Origin: Polaromonas sp. SP1
Lineage (GTDB): Bacteria > Pseudomonadota > Gammaproteobacteria > Burkholderiales > Burkholderiaceae_C
Assembly (NCBI RefSeq): GCF_003711205.1
Contig: NZ_CP031013.1
Coordinates: forward strand, 310,001-374,000
Direction: 5' to 3'
Length of the DNA: 64,000 nucleotides
Shown: piece after piece, positions 16,227 through 25,095 of the stretch
How the letters are laid out: each line of letters begins with the position of its first letter
How positions within the stretch are numbered: the first letter of the stretch is position 1
The notes under the pieces: model-generated
Told to the model about the DNA's origin: nothing
The model's database searches: none
Seen by the model: the letters and a program-made list of their open reading frames with translations, nothing else
Position numbers and translations under genes: made by a program

Positions 16227-17144
16227 ATGTACCTGAACGCCTACCCCAAAGTTACCTTCGTACAGCTGCGCAGTTTTGAAGCAGTGGCCAGGCTGGGCGG
16301 CATCACCAGGGCTGCGGCGGCGCTGCATCTCACGCAGCCCACGGTGTCGACACAACTCAAGGAGTTGCGCAGCGCGGTGGGTGTGGACCTGCTGGTGCCC
16401 GCAGGCCGGGGCGTGCGTATCACCGACGCAGGCCGCGACCTGCTGGCAACCATCGAGGCCATGTTTGAGTCATGGCGCGAGTTTGAAAGCGGGATTCTTG
16501 ACCGCCAGCAAATGATCCGCGGCTCACTGAAGATCGCGGGCGTCACCACCACGGAGTATTTCCTCGCCCAGTGGCTCAAGCCTTTTGTCGACGCCTTTCC
16601 CGGCATCGACGTGGACCTGGTCATCGAGAACCGCGACAAGGTGGTGAGCCGCCTGGAAAACGCCCAGGACGACCTTGCGGTGATGATGACGCCGCCCCTG
16701 CACATCCCCCTGTCGGCCACGCCGGTGATGGAGAACCCCTTGTGCCTGGTGGGCCCGCTCGCGCACCCCTGGGCTGCCCGCCGCGCTATTCCCCTCAAAA
16801 AGCTGGCCGATGAACCCCTGCTGATGAGAGAGCCCGGCTCGGGCACCCGGCAGGCGGCGCTCGAGTTTCTGGCCGAACATGAATTGACGCCCAACATCCG
16901 CATGACCCTGGGCAGCAATGAAGCGATCAAACATGCGGTGGCCGCAGGGCTGGGCCTGGCCGTGGTGTCGCGGCACGCCATTGCGCCGGATCCGGCAGCG
17001 GACAACCTGGCCATCCTGAAAGTGGCGGGCTTTCCCATCAGCCGGCACTGGCATGTCGTGCACCGGGCCGATCGCCGGCTGCCCCGGGCAGCGGCCGTGT
17101 TTCTGCAGTACCTCGATCAGGCGGTGTCTATCTCCGCCACGTGA
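16227..17144 (+). CDS. CbbR/CmpR-like LysR-family regulator
   Basis: 305 residues from the ATG at 16227; ATG 16191 and TTG 16179 are possible longer starts but would swallow the intergenic repeats. The HTH is VTFVQLRSFEAVARLGGITRAAAALHLTQPTVSTQLKELRSAVGVDLL. AGVTTTEYFLAQWLKPFVDAFPGIDVDLVIENRDKVVSRLE resembles the CbbR effector domain. It is divergent from the bicarbonate transporter gene and probably regulates it in response to carbon status (inference from family and arrangement). Confidence 0.88.
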   Translation: MYLNAYPKVTFVQLRSFEAVARLGGITRAAAALHLTQPTVSTQLKELRSAVGVDLLVPAGRGVRITDAGRDLLATIEAMFESWREFESGILDRQQMIRGSLKIAGVTTTEYFLAQWLKPFVDAFPGIDVDLVIENRDKVVSRLENAQDDLAVMMTPPLHIPLSATPVMENPLCLVGPLAHPWAARRAIPLKKLADEPLLMREPGSGTRQAALEFLAEHELTPNIRMTLGSNEAIKHAVAAGLGLAVVSRHAIAPDPAADNLAILKVAGFPISRHWHVVHRADRRLPRAAAVFLQYLDQAVSISAT

Positions 17145-17206
17145 GGCAGCCGAATGCCGCAGCCATGCGTCCAGCACCACGGGTCAGGGTGACGGCGACA
17201 TTCTCC

Positions 17207-18085
17207 CTATGCGTTCAGCGGTGGGTCAGCCTCCATCGCTTGACGTTCGACCGCGCCGGCATCGGCGCCCAGCGCGAATGCCGCAGCAGTGAAAGCGCTT
17301 GGCGAGCTTAAATTCCGGTAGACAGCAACACAGCTGCCGGGCCCTCCTCCAGTATGCCCAGCGACTGATCTGCCGCCGTGAGTTTCACCGACCATGACGC
17401 CAAGCCCGTACTTCGGGACCCGCCAGGGTCGCCCGGGAATAGATGGGCCGACAGGGTAAGCATCCATCATGGCTGCCAGCATCGAGGAAGAGATGAGCTG
17501 CCCCGCCATCAGCCGGTCCAGCATGAAGGCGGCTTCAGCGAGAGGGCCGACCATCAGGCCGTGATAAACCCAGCGCGGGTCGTAAGTGGAGGGTATACCC
17601 AAGACGGCCCCTTCGAAGTCCTGCTTCGCGTCAAGCAGGCGTACATCCTCAAGGCCCAATGGACGAAAAACCAGCCTGCGCAGGGCGGCCCCGAATTCCT
17701 CGCCGGCGCTGCGCTCGATGATTCGCCGCGCGTAGAAGTAGCCGACATTGGAATAACACCAGGACGCACCGGGGGGATATCCCAAATCAGCGGCCTGCAC
17801 GCGCAGCAACATGTCCTCGTCCTTCCATGCAGCTTCTCCGCGTTCAACGGCAGCGTGATACTCGGGCAGTTGACCGTAATCCGCGAGTCCTGCCTGATGG
17901 CGCAGCAGTTGCCGCAACGTGAATGGCCACTCGAAAACCGGATCATCCAGTGCGAGGAGACCGTTTTGGACTTGGACCAGTAGTGCAGCGGATATCACAG
18001 TTTTGCCGAAGCTCCACCAGGGCACGACAGTCTCTGCGCCCTGATCGCACAGCAACCGATCGTCTTGAACAAGTACATGAAGCAT
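17207..18085 (-). CDS. Serine hydrolase of the class C beta-lactamase/esterase family
   Basis: 292 residues without a signal peptide, so probably cytoplasmic. The family's three motifs are present: S25-F-G-K28 (SxxK), Y111-S-N113 (YxN) and H244-T-G-G247 (the KTG-like box). LRQLLRHQAGLADYG is the usual LLxHxSGL-like helix. It is shorter than AmpC and begins very near the SxxK motif, so the usual N-terminal strand is reduced. More likely an esterase or peptidase than a resistance enzyme. It is followed by a LuxR gene on the same strand. Confidence 0.85.
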   Translation of the reverse strand: MLHVLVQDDRLLCDQGAETVVPWWSFGKTVISAALLVQVQNGLLALDDPVFEWPFTLRQLLRHQAGLADYGQLPEYHAAVERGEAAWKDEDMLLRVQAADLGYPPGASWCYSNVGYFYARRIIERSAGEEFGAALRRLVFRPLGLEDVRLLDAKQDFEGAVLGIPSTYDPRWVYHGLMVGPLAEAAFMLDRLMAGQLISSSMLAAMMDAYPVGPSIPGRPWRVPKYGLGVMVGETHGGRSVAGHTGGGPGSCVAVYRNLSSPSAFTAAAFALGADAGAVERQAMEADPPLNA

Positions 18086-18231
18086 CGTGAAGTCTCCTGA
18101 TGAATCAGCTCAAATGGTGGGTGGATGCAATGGCAGCCCGTTCTGGAGGATGCGCGAAAGGTACTGCGCCAGGTTTATGCCGCCAGGCCGGCAGACGCCC
18201 ATGGGTGGCGCCACCGATCTGGCCACGCGCG

Positions 18232-19326
18232 TCAGGCCAGCAGCACCTGCTGCAGGGCCTCGCGGTTGGGGTCGATCTCCAGCCGCTCGTAAATCACCTT
18301 CACGTACTCGGCCACGGTGTGCCGGCTGATGCTGAGCTGGTCGGAGATCTCGGCGACGGTTTTGCCTTCGCTGAAAAGCAGGGCCACCTCTTGCTGGCGC
18401 GGGGCCAGGTCCAGGCGGTGCAGGCCCTTCCAGGCTTTGAGTGAGCGGGGAATGAAGTGAAGCACGCGCACACCGACGGCTTTTTCGTGGGCGCCGTCCA
18501 GCCATGAGCCTTTGAAGACAAACTTGCCCCAGCTGTTGCGGCATTCAAAAAAAGGCGGGCGGGCGTTGCGGCCTTCAAAGATGAACACCAGTCGCTGGTG
18601 CAGCCGCTTGAGCTGGGGTGTGATGTTGTGTGAATCGAGATGGATCAGCGCGTTGCCGTCGATGCGGTCGTGGCTGGCCATCCACAGCAGGCGGCGGGCC
18701 TCGTGGTCCTGGTAGCGCAGGGCGCCGTCGCCGTTGAGCACCACCAGGCCTTCGCTGTCGGCGCTCTCGAACGCGTTGGCCACGCCGATGTTGACCGAGA
18801 GCGCATGCCGCAGGTAGGGCTCCAGCTGCGCCAGTTTTTCGTGGTCTGCCTGGGTAAACGGCTTGTCTGACGAAGACCGCAGCAGCGACAGCAAGCCCTT
18901 GGGCGCGCCCCGGATGTCGTGGGCCACCAGGTACAACATATAGCGGCCGTCGCACGGGCGCATGACGTCCTGGTACAGGCCTGAGCGCAGGTAGGCGTCG
19001 GCGCCTTCCTCGGCGCAGCCCAGCGTGCCGGAGGCGTTGGTGCGCATCAAATCGGCAAACGCCGGCATGACCCCGGGGTACTCAACCTTGGAGTTGTGGT
19101 TGAAGAAGCGCTGCACGGCGCTGATGTCGGTGAAACCGTCGCCGCTGTAGTTCACGGGCTGCAGCGTTTTGCCCTCGCACCAGATGAAGTGGCTGGTGTC
19201 GCAGCCCAGCCATTCCCGAACCACCTCAAGGAACTTGGCCATGAAGATTTCTTCGGGCAAGGCCATGCTGCAGAGCTGGCGAATGCTGGCTACCGTTCGC
19301 GAGTTGGACCGGGCGGGGGTTCTCAT
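18232..19326 (-). CDS. LuxR-family transcriptional regulator
   Basis: 364 residues. The C-terminal HTH reads LAPRQQEVALLFSEGKTVAEISDQLSISRHTVAEYVKVIYERLEI (about residues 302-346). The N-terminal 280 residues look like a sensor region (GAF/PAS-like) with HFIWCEGKTLQPVNYSGDGFTD and a VVLNGDGALRYQDHEARRLLWM segment; no receiver domain or membrane segment is visible. A GC-rich palindrome lies 32 bases upstream of the ATG (19358-19378), and similar ones precede the autotransporter and SRPBCC genes, so it may regulate itself and them (inference). Confidence 0.85.
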   Translation of the reverse strand: MRTPARSNSRTVASIRQLCSMALPEEIFMAKFLEVVREWLGCDTSHFIWCEGKTLQPVNYSGDGFTDISAVQRFFNHNSKVEYPGVMPAFADLMRTNASGTLGCAEEGADAYLRSGLYQDVMRPCDGRYMLYLVAHDIRGAPKGLLSLLRSSSDKPFTQADHEKLAQLEPYLRHALSVNIGVANAFESADSEGLVVLNGDGALRYQDHEARRLLWMASHDRIDGNALIHLDSHNITPQLKRLHQRLVFIFEGRNARPPFFECRNSWGKFVFKGSWLDGAHEKAVGVRVLHFIPRSLKAWKGLHRLDLAPRQQEVALLFSEGKTVAEISDQLSISRHTVAEYVKVIYERLEIDPNREALQQVLLA

Positions 19327-19357
19327 CGGCTCATTCTATTAGGGGGCTTTGGGCCAC

Positions 19358-19378
19358 AACCCCCTGCCGCAGGGGGGT
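19358..19378. promoter_or_regulatory. CCCCCT-N5-AGGGGG palindrome, copy 1
   Basis: ACCCCCTGCCGCAGGGGGGT lies between the LuxR gene (start 19326) and the ABM gene (start 19479). The same architecture recurs at 19856-19882 and 26261-26280. Candidate operator of the LuxR protein or of another dimeric regulator. Confidence 0.55.
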
Positions 19379-19478
19379 GCCTGGGCAGGGTTGGCTTCCT
19401 ACGCTTTCAGGTCCCGGGCGCTGTCGCTTATCACCACAGCAGCGCCTCCCCATCCTGCCCCTTGAAAGTTCCCGGCTC

Positions 19479-19781
19479 ATGTCGCACACCCTTACTCCCT
19501 CACGCCACCAGACCATCCGCAAACTGGTGCGCATCACCGCCAAACCGAATCAGGCCGCCGTGCTGGGCGGCGCGCTGCGCGAGCTGGAATTTGCCACGCG
19601 GCAGGAGCCAGGCTGCCTGGAGTTTGTCTTCTTTCAGGCGCTTTCAGCACCCCATTCCTTTGTCTTGCTGGAAGCCTTCAGGGACCAGGCCGCGCTCGAC
19701 AGCCACATGGCGCTGCCGCACACGCGGCGCTTCTTTGAGGCCGACCTGACGGCCGACGTGAGCGCCCAGGACATCGGCTGA
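19479..19781 (+). CDS. Antibiotic-biosynthesis-monooxygenase (ABM) domain protein
   Basis: 100 residues from the ATG at 19479. RKLVRITAKPNQAAVLGGALREL, followed by EPGCLEFVFFQALSAPHSFVLLEAFRDQAALDSHMALPHTRRFF, is the standard ABM/YgiN-type dimeric ferredoxin-like fold, including the late H-M-A-x-P-H-T segment. Such proteins act as cofactor-free quinol or anthrone oxygenases or have unknown roles. It is divergent from the LuxR gene with a palindrome between them. Confidence 0.85.
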   Translation: MSHTLTPSRHQTIRKLVRITAKPNQAAVLGGALRELEFATRQEPGCLEFVFFQALSAPHSFVLLEAFRDQAALDSHMALPHTRRFFEADLTADVSAQDIG

Positions 19782-19855
19782 CGATCAGCGAACGGACTGG
19801 CATGCGCGCGGCCCGCACGCCGCTTTGAAGGGCGCAGTTACACAGTGGCCGCGCC

Positions 19856-19882
19856 AAACCCCCCTGCGCCGGGGGGAGTTTG
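19856..19882. promoter_or_regulatory. CCCCCC-N-GGGGGG palindrome upstream of the first autotransporter
   Basis: AAACCCCCC (19856-19864), TGCGCC, then GGGGGGAGTTT (19871-19881) form an imperfect inverted repeat about 100 bases upstream of the autotransporter ATG at 19978. It is the second copy of the palindrome type seen at 19358-19378. Confidence 0.55.
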
Positions 19883-19977
19883 CGCACCCGCGCATTTCTA
19901 AACTTTTTCTGAACCCTTCCCTCTTTCACGCGCCGCCACAGCCTCGCTGCTTTTTTGGCGCTCTCCCAAAGGAAATC

Positions 19978-21984
19978 ATGTTGAAAAAATTCAGGCTCAA
20001 CCCCATGGTGTGGGCGCTCGCGAGCGCTTTCGCACTGCCTGCCGGCGCGCAATCGGTGCTTGACCTCGGCAGCCTGGGCAGGGAGACCGAGCCCGCCGCC
20101 ATTTCATCGGACGGCAGCACCGTGGTGGGCATCGCTGTGCTGCCTGGATCGGCACGGGTCAACCGCGCCTTTCGCTGGACGGAAAAAGAAGGCTTGCAGA
20201 ATATGCAATTGCCCGCGCTTGACAGCCGCGCCATGGGCGTTTCCCGCGACGGCAGTGTCATCGCAGGCAGGTTCTCCGCCGGCACACGGCAGGGCGCATT
20301 TCGCTGGACGGCGGCGACGGGCATGCAGGACATCGGCACGCTGGGCGGCCTCAGCAGCTATAGCGCGGTGGTCTCCGATGACGGCATCGTCATGGCGGGC
20401 GCGTCGGACCCCGCCACCGGTGAGCGCAAGGCCTATCGATGGACGGCTGCGGGCGGAATGACGAACCTGGGCGTCCTCGGGACAGGTACGTACAGCGAGG
20501 CTACGGGCCTGTCGGCAGATGGATCAGTCGTGGTCGGCTACGGCAACATTGCCCGCGGCGGCTCTCAACACGCCTTTCGCTGGACGTCCGCCGGCATGAC
20601 GGACCTTGGCACGCTGGGCGGCCCCGGCAGCCAGGCCAATGCCGTGTCCGGCGACGGCACAGTGGTGGTCGGGTTTTCGCAACTGGTGAGTGCCGGTCCC
20701 GCGCAGGCTTTTCGCTGGACGCAAGCAGACGGCATGCAACACCTTGGCAGCCTGAGCACTGCCACCGGCAATAGCGCCGCCTACGGTATTTCCCGCGACG
20801 GCAAGGTGATCGTCGGCTATGCGCCGGGAATCGCCACATCCCTGACCGCCTTCCGCTGGACCGAGGCCACCGGCATGCAATCGGTCACCGACTGGCTCAC
20901 CAGCAACGGAGCGTCCGTTGCGGGATGGACCCTCAGCCTCGCAACTTCGGCCAACGAAGACGGAAGCGTGTTGGTGGGGACCGGCTGGGCGCCGGGTGCA
21001 AGCGCCAGCCGGGGTTGGATCGCCCGCGTATCGCCTTACGGCTCCGGCATCATGCAACCCGACAACTACGTGCAAAGCACCATGGTCGTCAACCAGGCGT
21101 GGGCGAATGCCAACCAGCACCTCACGCGCATGGTGATGTGGGGCGCGCACCACCGGCCGCTGGCTTCTTACAAGCTCAACGGCCAGAGCTGCTTCTGGGC
21201 CACGGGCGACCTGGGCCACCGCGGCGGCGAGCGCGCCGTGACCGACACGGCCGGCGAATTCGGCCTGTGCCGGGACTTTGCCGGTGGCGCGGTTCGCGCC
21301 GGCATAGGCCTGGGCTTCGGCAGGCAAAGCCAGGACCTCGGCCAGTTCGGCTCCGCCAAAACCGGCGGCAACCATGTGGTGGCCGAAGTCAATTACCAGA
21401 CACAGGCCGGCCCGTTGCTGTCGGTCACAGGCATGCATGGACGGTGGACTGCAGACGTCACCCGGGGCTATATCGGCGGCTCGGGTACGGACTACTCACG
21501 AGGCAGCACCGATGTGCAGTCCACCGCCTTGCGCCTTCGCGCCGACTGGAACGACGCCTGGGCCCTGGGCGCGACCGCGCTGTCGCCTTATGGGGCGCTC
21601 ACCGCCACGCGCACCACCACCGGCGGCTACACCGAAAGCGGCGGCGGCTTCCCCGCGCGCTTTGACGCGCAAACGCAGTCGGGCCTGGAAGCACGCCTGG
21701 GCGTGGCGGCGGGCTACCCGCTGACGCCGGCCACGCGCCTGCGCGCCACGCTGGAAGGCATACGCCGCCTGGATGGCGACACGCCGCGCACCTCGGGCCA
21801 GGTGCTGGGCCTCTTCAGCTTCAGCCAGCCGGGCCTGAGCGAGTCAAAGACCTGGATGCGCGCGGGGTTGGACATTGATCACCAGATCAACAACTCCACG
21901 CTGCTGGGCTTTTCCGTGCACGCCGCCAGCCGGGGCGACGACCCGCGCCTGACAGCGGCGGTGACCTTGCGCGTCGGCTTTTAA
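19978..21984 (+). CDS. HAF-repeat autotransporter 1
   Basis: 668 residues from the ATG at 19978 (AAAGGAAATC ribosome-binding site). The signal peptide ends near AGA-QS (residue 24). Residues 25-345 hold six HAF-type repeats with cores such as HAFRWTSAGMTDLGTLGG and SxDGxVVVG, probably a beta-propeller-like passenger. Residues about 365-668 resemble an autotransporter beta-barrel, ending in TLRVGF with the terminal aromatic expected for outer-membrane insertion. Two cysteines (GQSCFWATGD and FGLCRDFAGG), also present in the next gene, could form a disulfide, which is uncommon in autotransporters. Tandem homologue of the 22090-24078 gene. Confidence 0.85.
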   Translation: MLKKFRLNPMVWALASAFALPAGAQSVLDLGSLGRETEPAAISSDGSTVVGIAVLPGSARVNRAFRWTEKEGLQNMQLPALDSRAMGVSRDGSVIAGRFSAGTRQGAFRWTAATGMQDIGTLGGLSSYSAVVSDDGIVMAGASDPATGERKAYRWTAAGGMTNLGVLGTGTYSEATGLSADGSVVVGYGNIARGGSQHAFRWTSAGMTDLGTLGGPGSQANAVSGDGTVVVGFSQLVSAGPAQAFRWTQADGMQHLGSLSTATGNSAAYGISRDGKVIVGYAPGIATSLTAFRWTEATGMQSVTDWLTSNGASVAGWTLSLATSANEDGSVLVGTGWAPGASASRGWIARVSPYGSGIMQPDNYVQSTMVVNQAWANANQHLTRMVMWGAHHRPLASYKLNGQSCFWATGDLGHRGGERAVTDTAGEFGLCRDFAGGAVRAGIGLGFGRQSQDLGQFGSAKTGGNHVVAEVNYQTQAGPLLSVTGMHGRWTADVTRGYIGGSGTDYSRGSTDVQSTALRLRADWNDAWALGATALSPYGALTATRTTTGGYTESGGGFPARFDAQTQSGLEARLGVAAGYPLTPATRLRATLEGIRRLDGDTPRTSGQVLGLFSFSQPGLSESKTWMRAGLDIDHQINNSTLLGFSVHAASRGDDPRLTAAVTLRVGF

Positions 21985-22089
21985 GGCTGCTCTTGGGCAG
22001 GGTGCGGTCGCAGGCGCGCCTGCATGCGCCCTGCCCCGCACTTGATTCATTTTTACCCGTTCAGCTTCGAACGCTTATCAGGACACGAC

Positions 22090-24078
22090 GTGAAAACTTC
22101 CCTATTGACTCCCCTGGCGCTCGCATTGATCGCCGCCTACCACCCGGCCGCCAATGCGCAAAATGAACTGCGCGGTTTCGGCGCGGGCAGCGTGATCTGG
22201 ACTATCTCGGCCGATGGCAGCACGGTGGGCGGCAGCACCGACTCGCCCGCCGATGTGCCGCTGGCGTCCACCGGCACGGCAGGCTCGGCCATGGCGCCGC
22301 TCAGCGGCCTGGGCGCGGACCGCGGCGCCGTCTTCGGCCTGTCGGCCGACGGCAAGGTGGCCACGGGCGCGTACCTCGTCGGCAGCGAGTTTCATGCCTT
22401 TCGCTGGACATCCGCCGGGCTGGTCGACCTGGGCACGCTGGCCGTTGGCGGCAGCAGCCAAGGCCGCGCGGTTTCAGGCGACGGCAATGTGGTCGTGGGC
22501 GAAGCGGTGCTGGCCAGCGGCGCCAAACGCGCCGTGCGCTGGACGCAGGCGGGCATCCAGAACATCGCCGCCGGCTTTACCAACGGCGACAGCTCCGCGG
22601 CGGCAACCTCACATGACGGCTCGGTGATCGTCGGGGTCAAGACGACCGGCACCATCACCCACGCCTTTCGCTGGACGGAGGCCGCAGGCATGCAAGACCT
22701 GGGGTCGCTGCTGGGCGGGCCGCAAGCCGACCCTTACAGCGAGGCGACCGGCGTCTCCGGAAGCGGTGACGTGGTGGTGGGCGTGAGCCAGGCCGCGGGC
22801 GGCGGCCGGCACGCGTTCAGGTGGAACACCACCGGCGGCATGTCGGACCTGGGCACGCTGGGCGGACGCGACAGCCAGGCCAACGCGGTGTCAGCCAACG
22901 GCCTCGTCGTGGTCGGGCAGGCGCAAAAGGCCGACACCAGTTCACACGCCTTCCGCTGGACGGAAACCACCGGCATGCAGTCGGTGGCCGACTGGCTGGC
23001 CGGCGCCGGCGTGGACAGCAGCCGCTGGGAGCTGGAGCGCGCCACCGCCACCAACGCCGACGGCAGCATCGTGGTGGGCACCGGGCGCAACGGCAACATT
23101 GACGAGGCGTGGCTTGCGCGCGTGTCGCCCATCGGCTCGGGCGTGATGCAACCGGCCAACTACACCCAAAGCCTGAATGCGGTCAACGCATCGTTTCACC
23201 ATGCCCAATCGCTCACGCGCATGATTCTTTGGGGCAGCCACCACCGCCCGCTGATGTCGTACGGCGACCTGGCCGGGCAAAGCTGTTTCTGGGCGACGGG
23301 CGATGCCGGGCAACACACGGGCGGGCGCGACAGCAGCGAGACCCTGGCCGAAGTCGGCGTCTGCCGTGACTTCGCGGCGGGTGCGGTGCGCGCCGGCCTC
23401 GGCCTGGGCTACAGCCGGCAAAACCAGCATCTGGGCGAGTTCGGCAGCAACCGCCTGGCCGGCAACCACGTGGTGGCGGAGGTGAACTACCAGCTGCCTT
23501 CCGGCCCGCAACTTTCAGCCACCGCGGTATGGGGCAACTGGCGCAGCGACATCCGCCGTGGCTACGCGGGCGGCGCCGGCACCGACCACTCGCAGGGCAG
23601 TACGGACGTGAAGTCCACCGCCCTGCGCCTGCACGCGGACTGGAACCAGGCCTGGACGGCGGGCGCTGTGGCGCTGTCGCCGTATGTGGCGCTGACCAGC
23701 ACGCGCACCACCCGCGGCGCCTATACCGAAACGGGCGGCGGCTTTCCGGCGCGGTTTGACGACCAGGCGCACTCGTCGCTTGAGTCGCGCGTCGGGCTTG
23801 CTTCATCACATGCCATCAACGGTGCCACCCAGCTGCGCGGATCGCTGGAGCTGGCGCACCGTTTTGACGGCAACGGCCCTGCGCTGAACGGCCAGGCACT
23901 CGGGCTTTTTTCCTTCAACCAGAGCGGCGCAGAGACGCGCCGCTCGTGGATGCGTGCCGGCGTGGACCTGGACCACCGCCTGAGTCGCAACACCGTTCTG
24001 AGCTTTTCCGTGCATGCCGCGTCGCGCGGCGAAGACCCTGGCCTCTCGGCGGCGCTCAGCCTGCGCGTCGGGTTCTGA
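22090..24078 (+). CDS. HAF-repeat autotransporter 2
   Basis: 662 residues. I choose GTG 22090 because it gives a clean signal peptide (VKTSLLTPLALALIAAYHPAANA, cleavage near residue 23); the ATG at 22024 adds an unrelated leader. Five HAF-type repeats (for example HAFRWTEAAGMQDLGSLLGG) precede an autotransporter beta-domain ending SLRVGF. The barrel halves of the two tandem proteins are very alike (GNHVVAEVNYQ, GGGFPARFD, LGLFSF), while the passengers are more diverged, as expected after duplication followed by selection on the exposed part. Both conserved cysteines are kept. Confidence 0.85.
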   Translation: MKTSLLTPLALALIAAYHPAANAQNELRGFGAGSVIWTISADGSTVGGSTDSPADVPLASTGTAGSAMAPLSGLGADRGAVFGLSADGKVATGAYLVGSEFHAFRWTSAGLVDLGTLAVGGSSQGRAVSGDGNVVVGEAVLASGAKRAVRWTQAGIQNIAAGFTNGDSSAAATSHDGSVIVGVKTTGTITHAFRWTEAAGMQDLGSLLGGPQADPYSEATGVSGSGDVVVGVSQAAGGGRHAFRWNTTGGMSDLGTLGGRDSQANAVSANGLVVVGQAQKADTSSHAFRWTETTGMQSVADWLAGAGVDSSRWELERATATNADGSIVVGTGRNGNIDEAWLARVSPIGSGVMQPANYTQSLNAVNASFHHAQSLTRMILWGSHHRPLMSYGDLAGQSCFWATGDAGQHTGGRDSSETLAEVGVCRDFAAGAVRAGLGLGYSRQNQHLGEFGSNRLAGNHVVAEVNYQLPSGPQLSATAVWGNWRSDIRRGYAGGAGTDHSQGSTDVKSTALRLHADWNQAWTAGAVALSPYVALTSTRTTRGAYTETGGGFPARFDDQAHSSLESRVGLASSHAINGATQLRGSLELAHRFDGNGPALNGQALGLFSFNQSGAETRRSWMRAGVDLDHRLSRNTVLSFSVHAASRGEDPGLSAALSLRVGF

Positions 24079-24099
24079 ATCATCTGAAAGGACTCACCC

Positions 24100-25095
24100 A
24101 TGTCAATTTCTTCCCTCTCCTCGCCGGCTCGTGTTATGGCCTGCGCAACCTTGCTTGCAAGCTCCTTTCACGCCCAGGCCACCGACCTGCTCAACGGCGT
24201 GCTGCAACAGGCAATCGGCCACGCCATCTCGCAGGGCCTGCAAAAAGCCGCAACGCCGGACCAGCCCGTGCGCCCTGACCCGGGCAAACAAGTGACCATG
24301 CCCGAGCCGGCCTACAGTGCAAAGGCAAAAGCCGCACCTGCGGAAAGACTGGAGAGCAGCGACAGCTTTCCACCACGCTATATCGCCCAGGCCTGGCAGC
24401 AACCGGCCAGCATCACCAGCATGCCCGGCGAAGCATCCAGCGTGAGAGGCTATGTCGAACCCGTGCCGGCGTATGGCGGCAAGCTCTCCGTCGCCGGCGC
24501 ACCACAGATGCGCCTGAAGCTCGACGCGCTGTATGCCCTGCTGCTCAGTCAGGCGCCCCTGGCCAATCCGCAAGGCGTGAGCCTGATCAGCGGCGGCGGC
24601 TTCGGCCACAGGCGCGGCGGGCCCATGGGGCCGGCCGTGGCGGCCAGCCTGACGGTGCGCGCCCACCCCATCAAGCTGGCAGACAAGTCCACGGTGCGCC
24701 ATGCCGACGGCAGCGCGCACACCCCGGGTAAAGGCGACAGCCTGACGGTAGTGGTCAATGACCTGGATGTGATTTCCGATTCGACGGTGCTGGGCACCTA
24801 CAACGGCCTGACACTGCTGCGGCGCAGCGGCGGCTACCAGCTGGTGGCGATGAACACCACAAGGCCGCTGCTGGTCAACGGCACGATCAATAAAGACCTG
24901 ATCGACGCTTCACGGCCGCCGTCGGACATCCAGTTCATGGTGGCCTACGTGGTGACATCCAAAGCGACCTGGACCGCGCTGCCCAAAGGCCAGGTGCATC
25001 CGGCCAGCGCCACGGGCCGCCTGCTGGGCACCTTGTTCACGGCGGACTGGGCCAACATGCTCAGGCAGATTGACCAGAAAGGACAACCATCATGA
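24100..25095 (+). CDS. Secreted protein of unknown function, downstream of the autotransporters
   Basis: 331 residues with a signal peptide ending near AQA-TD (residue 28) and a GAAAGGACTC ribosome-binding site. I do not recognise a family. Features: a Pro/Ala-rich region to about residue 75, GLISGGGFGHRRGGPMGP-like glycine-rich loop near 165-180 (read SGGGFGHRRGGPMGP), and a C-terminal domain with SLTVVVNDLDVISDSTVLGTYNGLTLL and MVAYVVTSKATWTALPKG. It starts 21 bases after the second autotransporter and overlaps the next gene at ATGA, so all are probably one transcript. Confidence 0.7.
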   Translation: MSISSLSSPARVMACATLLASSFHAQATDLLNGVLQQAIGHAISQGLQKAATPDQPVRPDPGKQVTMPEPAYSAKAKAAPAERLESSDSFPPRYIAQAWQQPASITSMPGEASSVRGYVEPVPAYGGKLSVAGAPQMRLKLDALYALLLSQAPLANPQGVSLISGGGFGHRRGGPMGPAVAASLTVRAHPIKLADKSTVRHADGSAHTPGKGDSLTVVVNDLDVISDSTVLGTYNGLTLLRRSGGYQLVAMNTTRPLLVNGTINKDLIDASRPPSDIQFMVAYVVTSKATWTALPKGQVHPASATGRLLGTLFTADWANMLRQIDQKGQPS

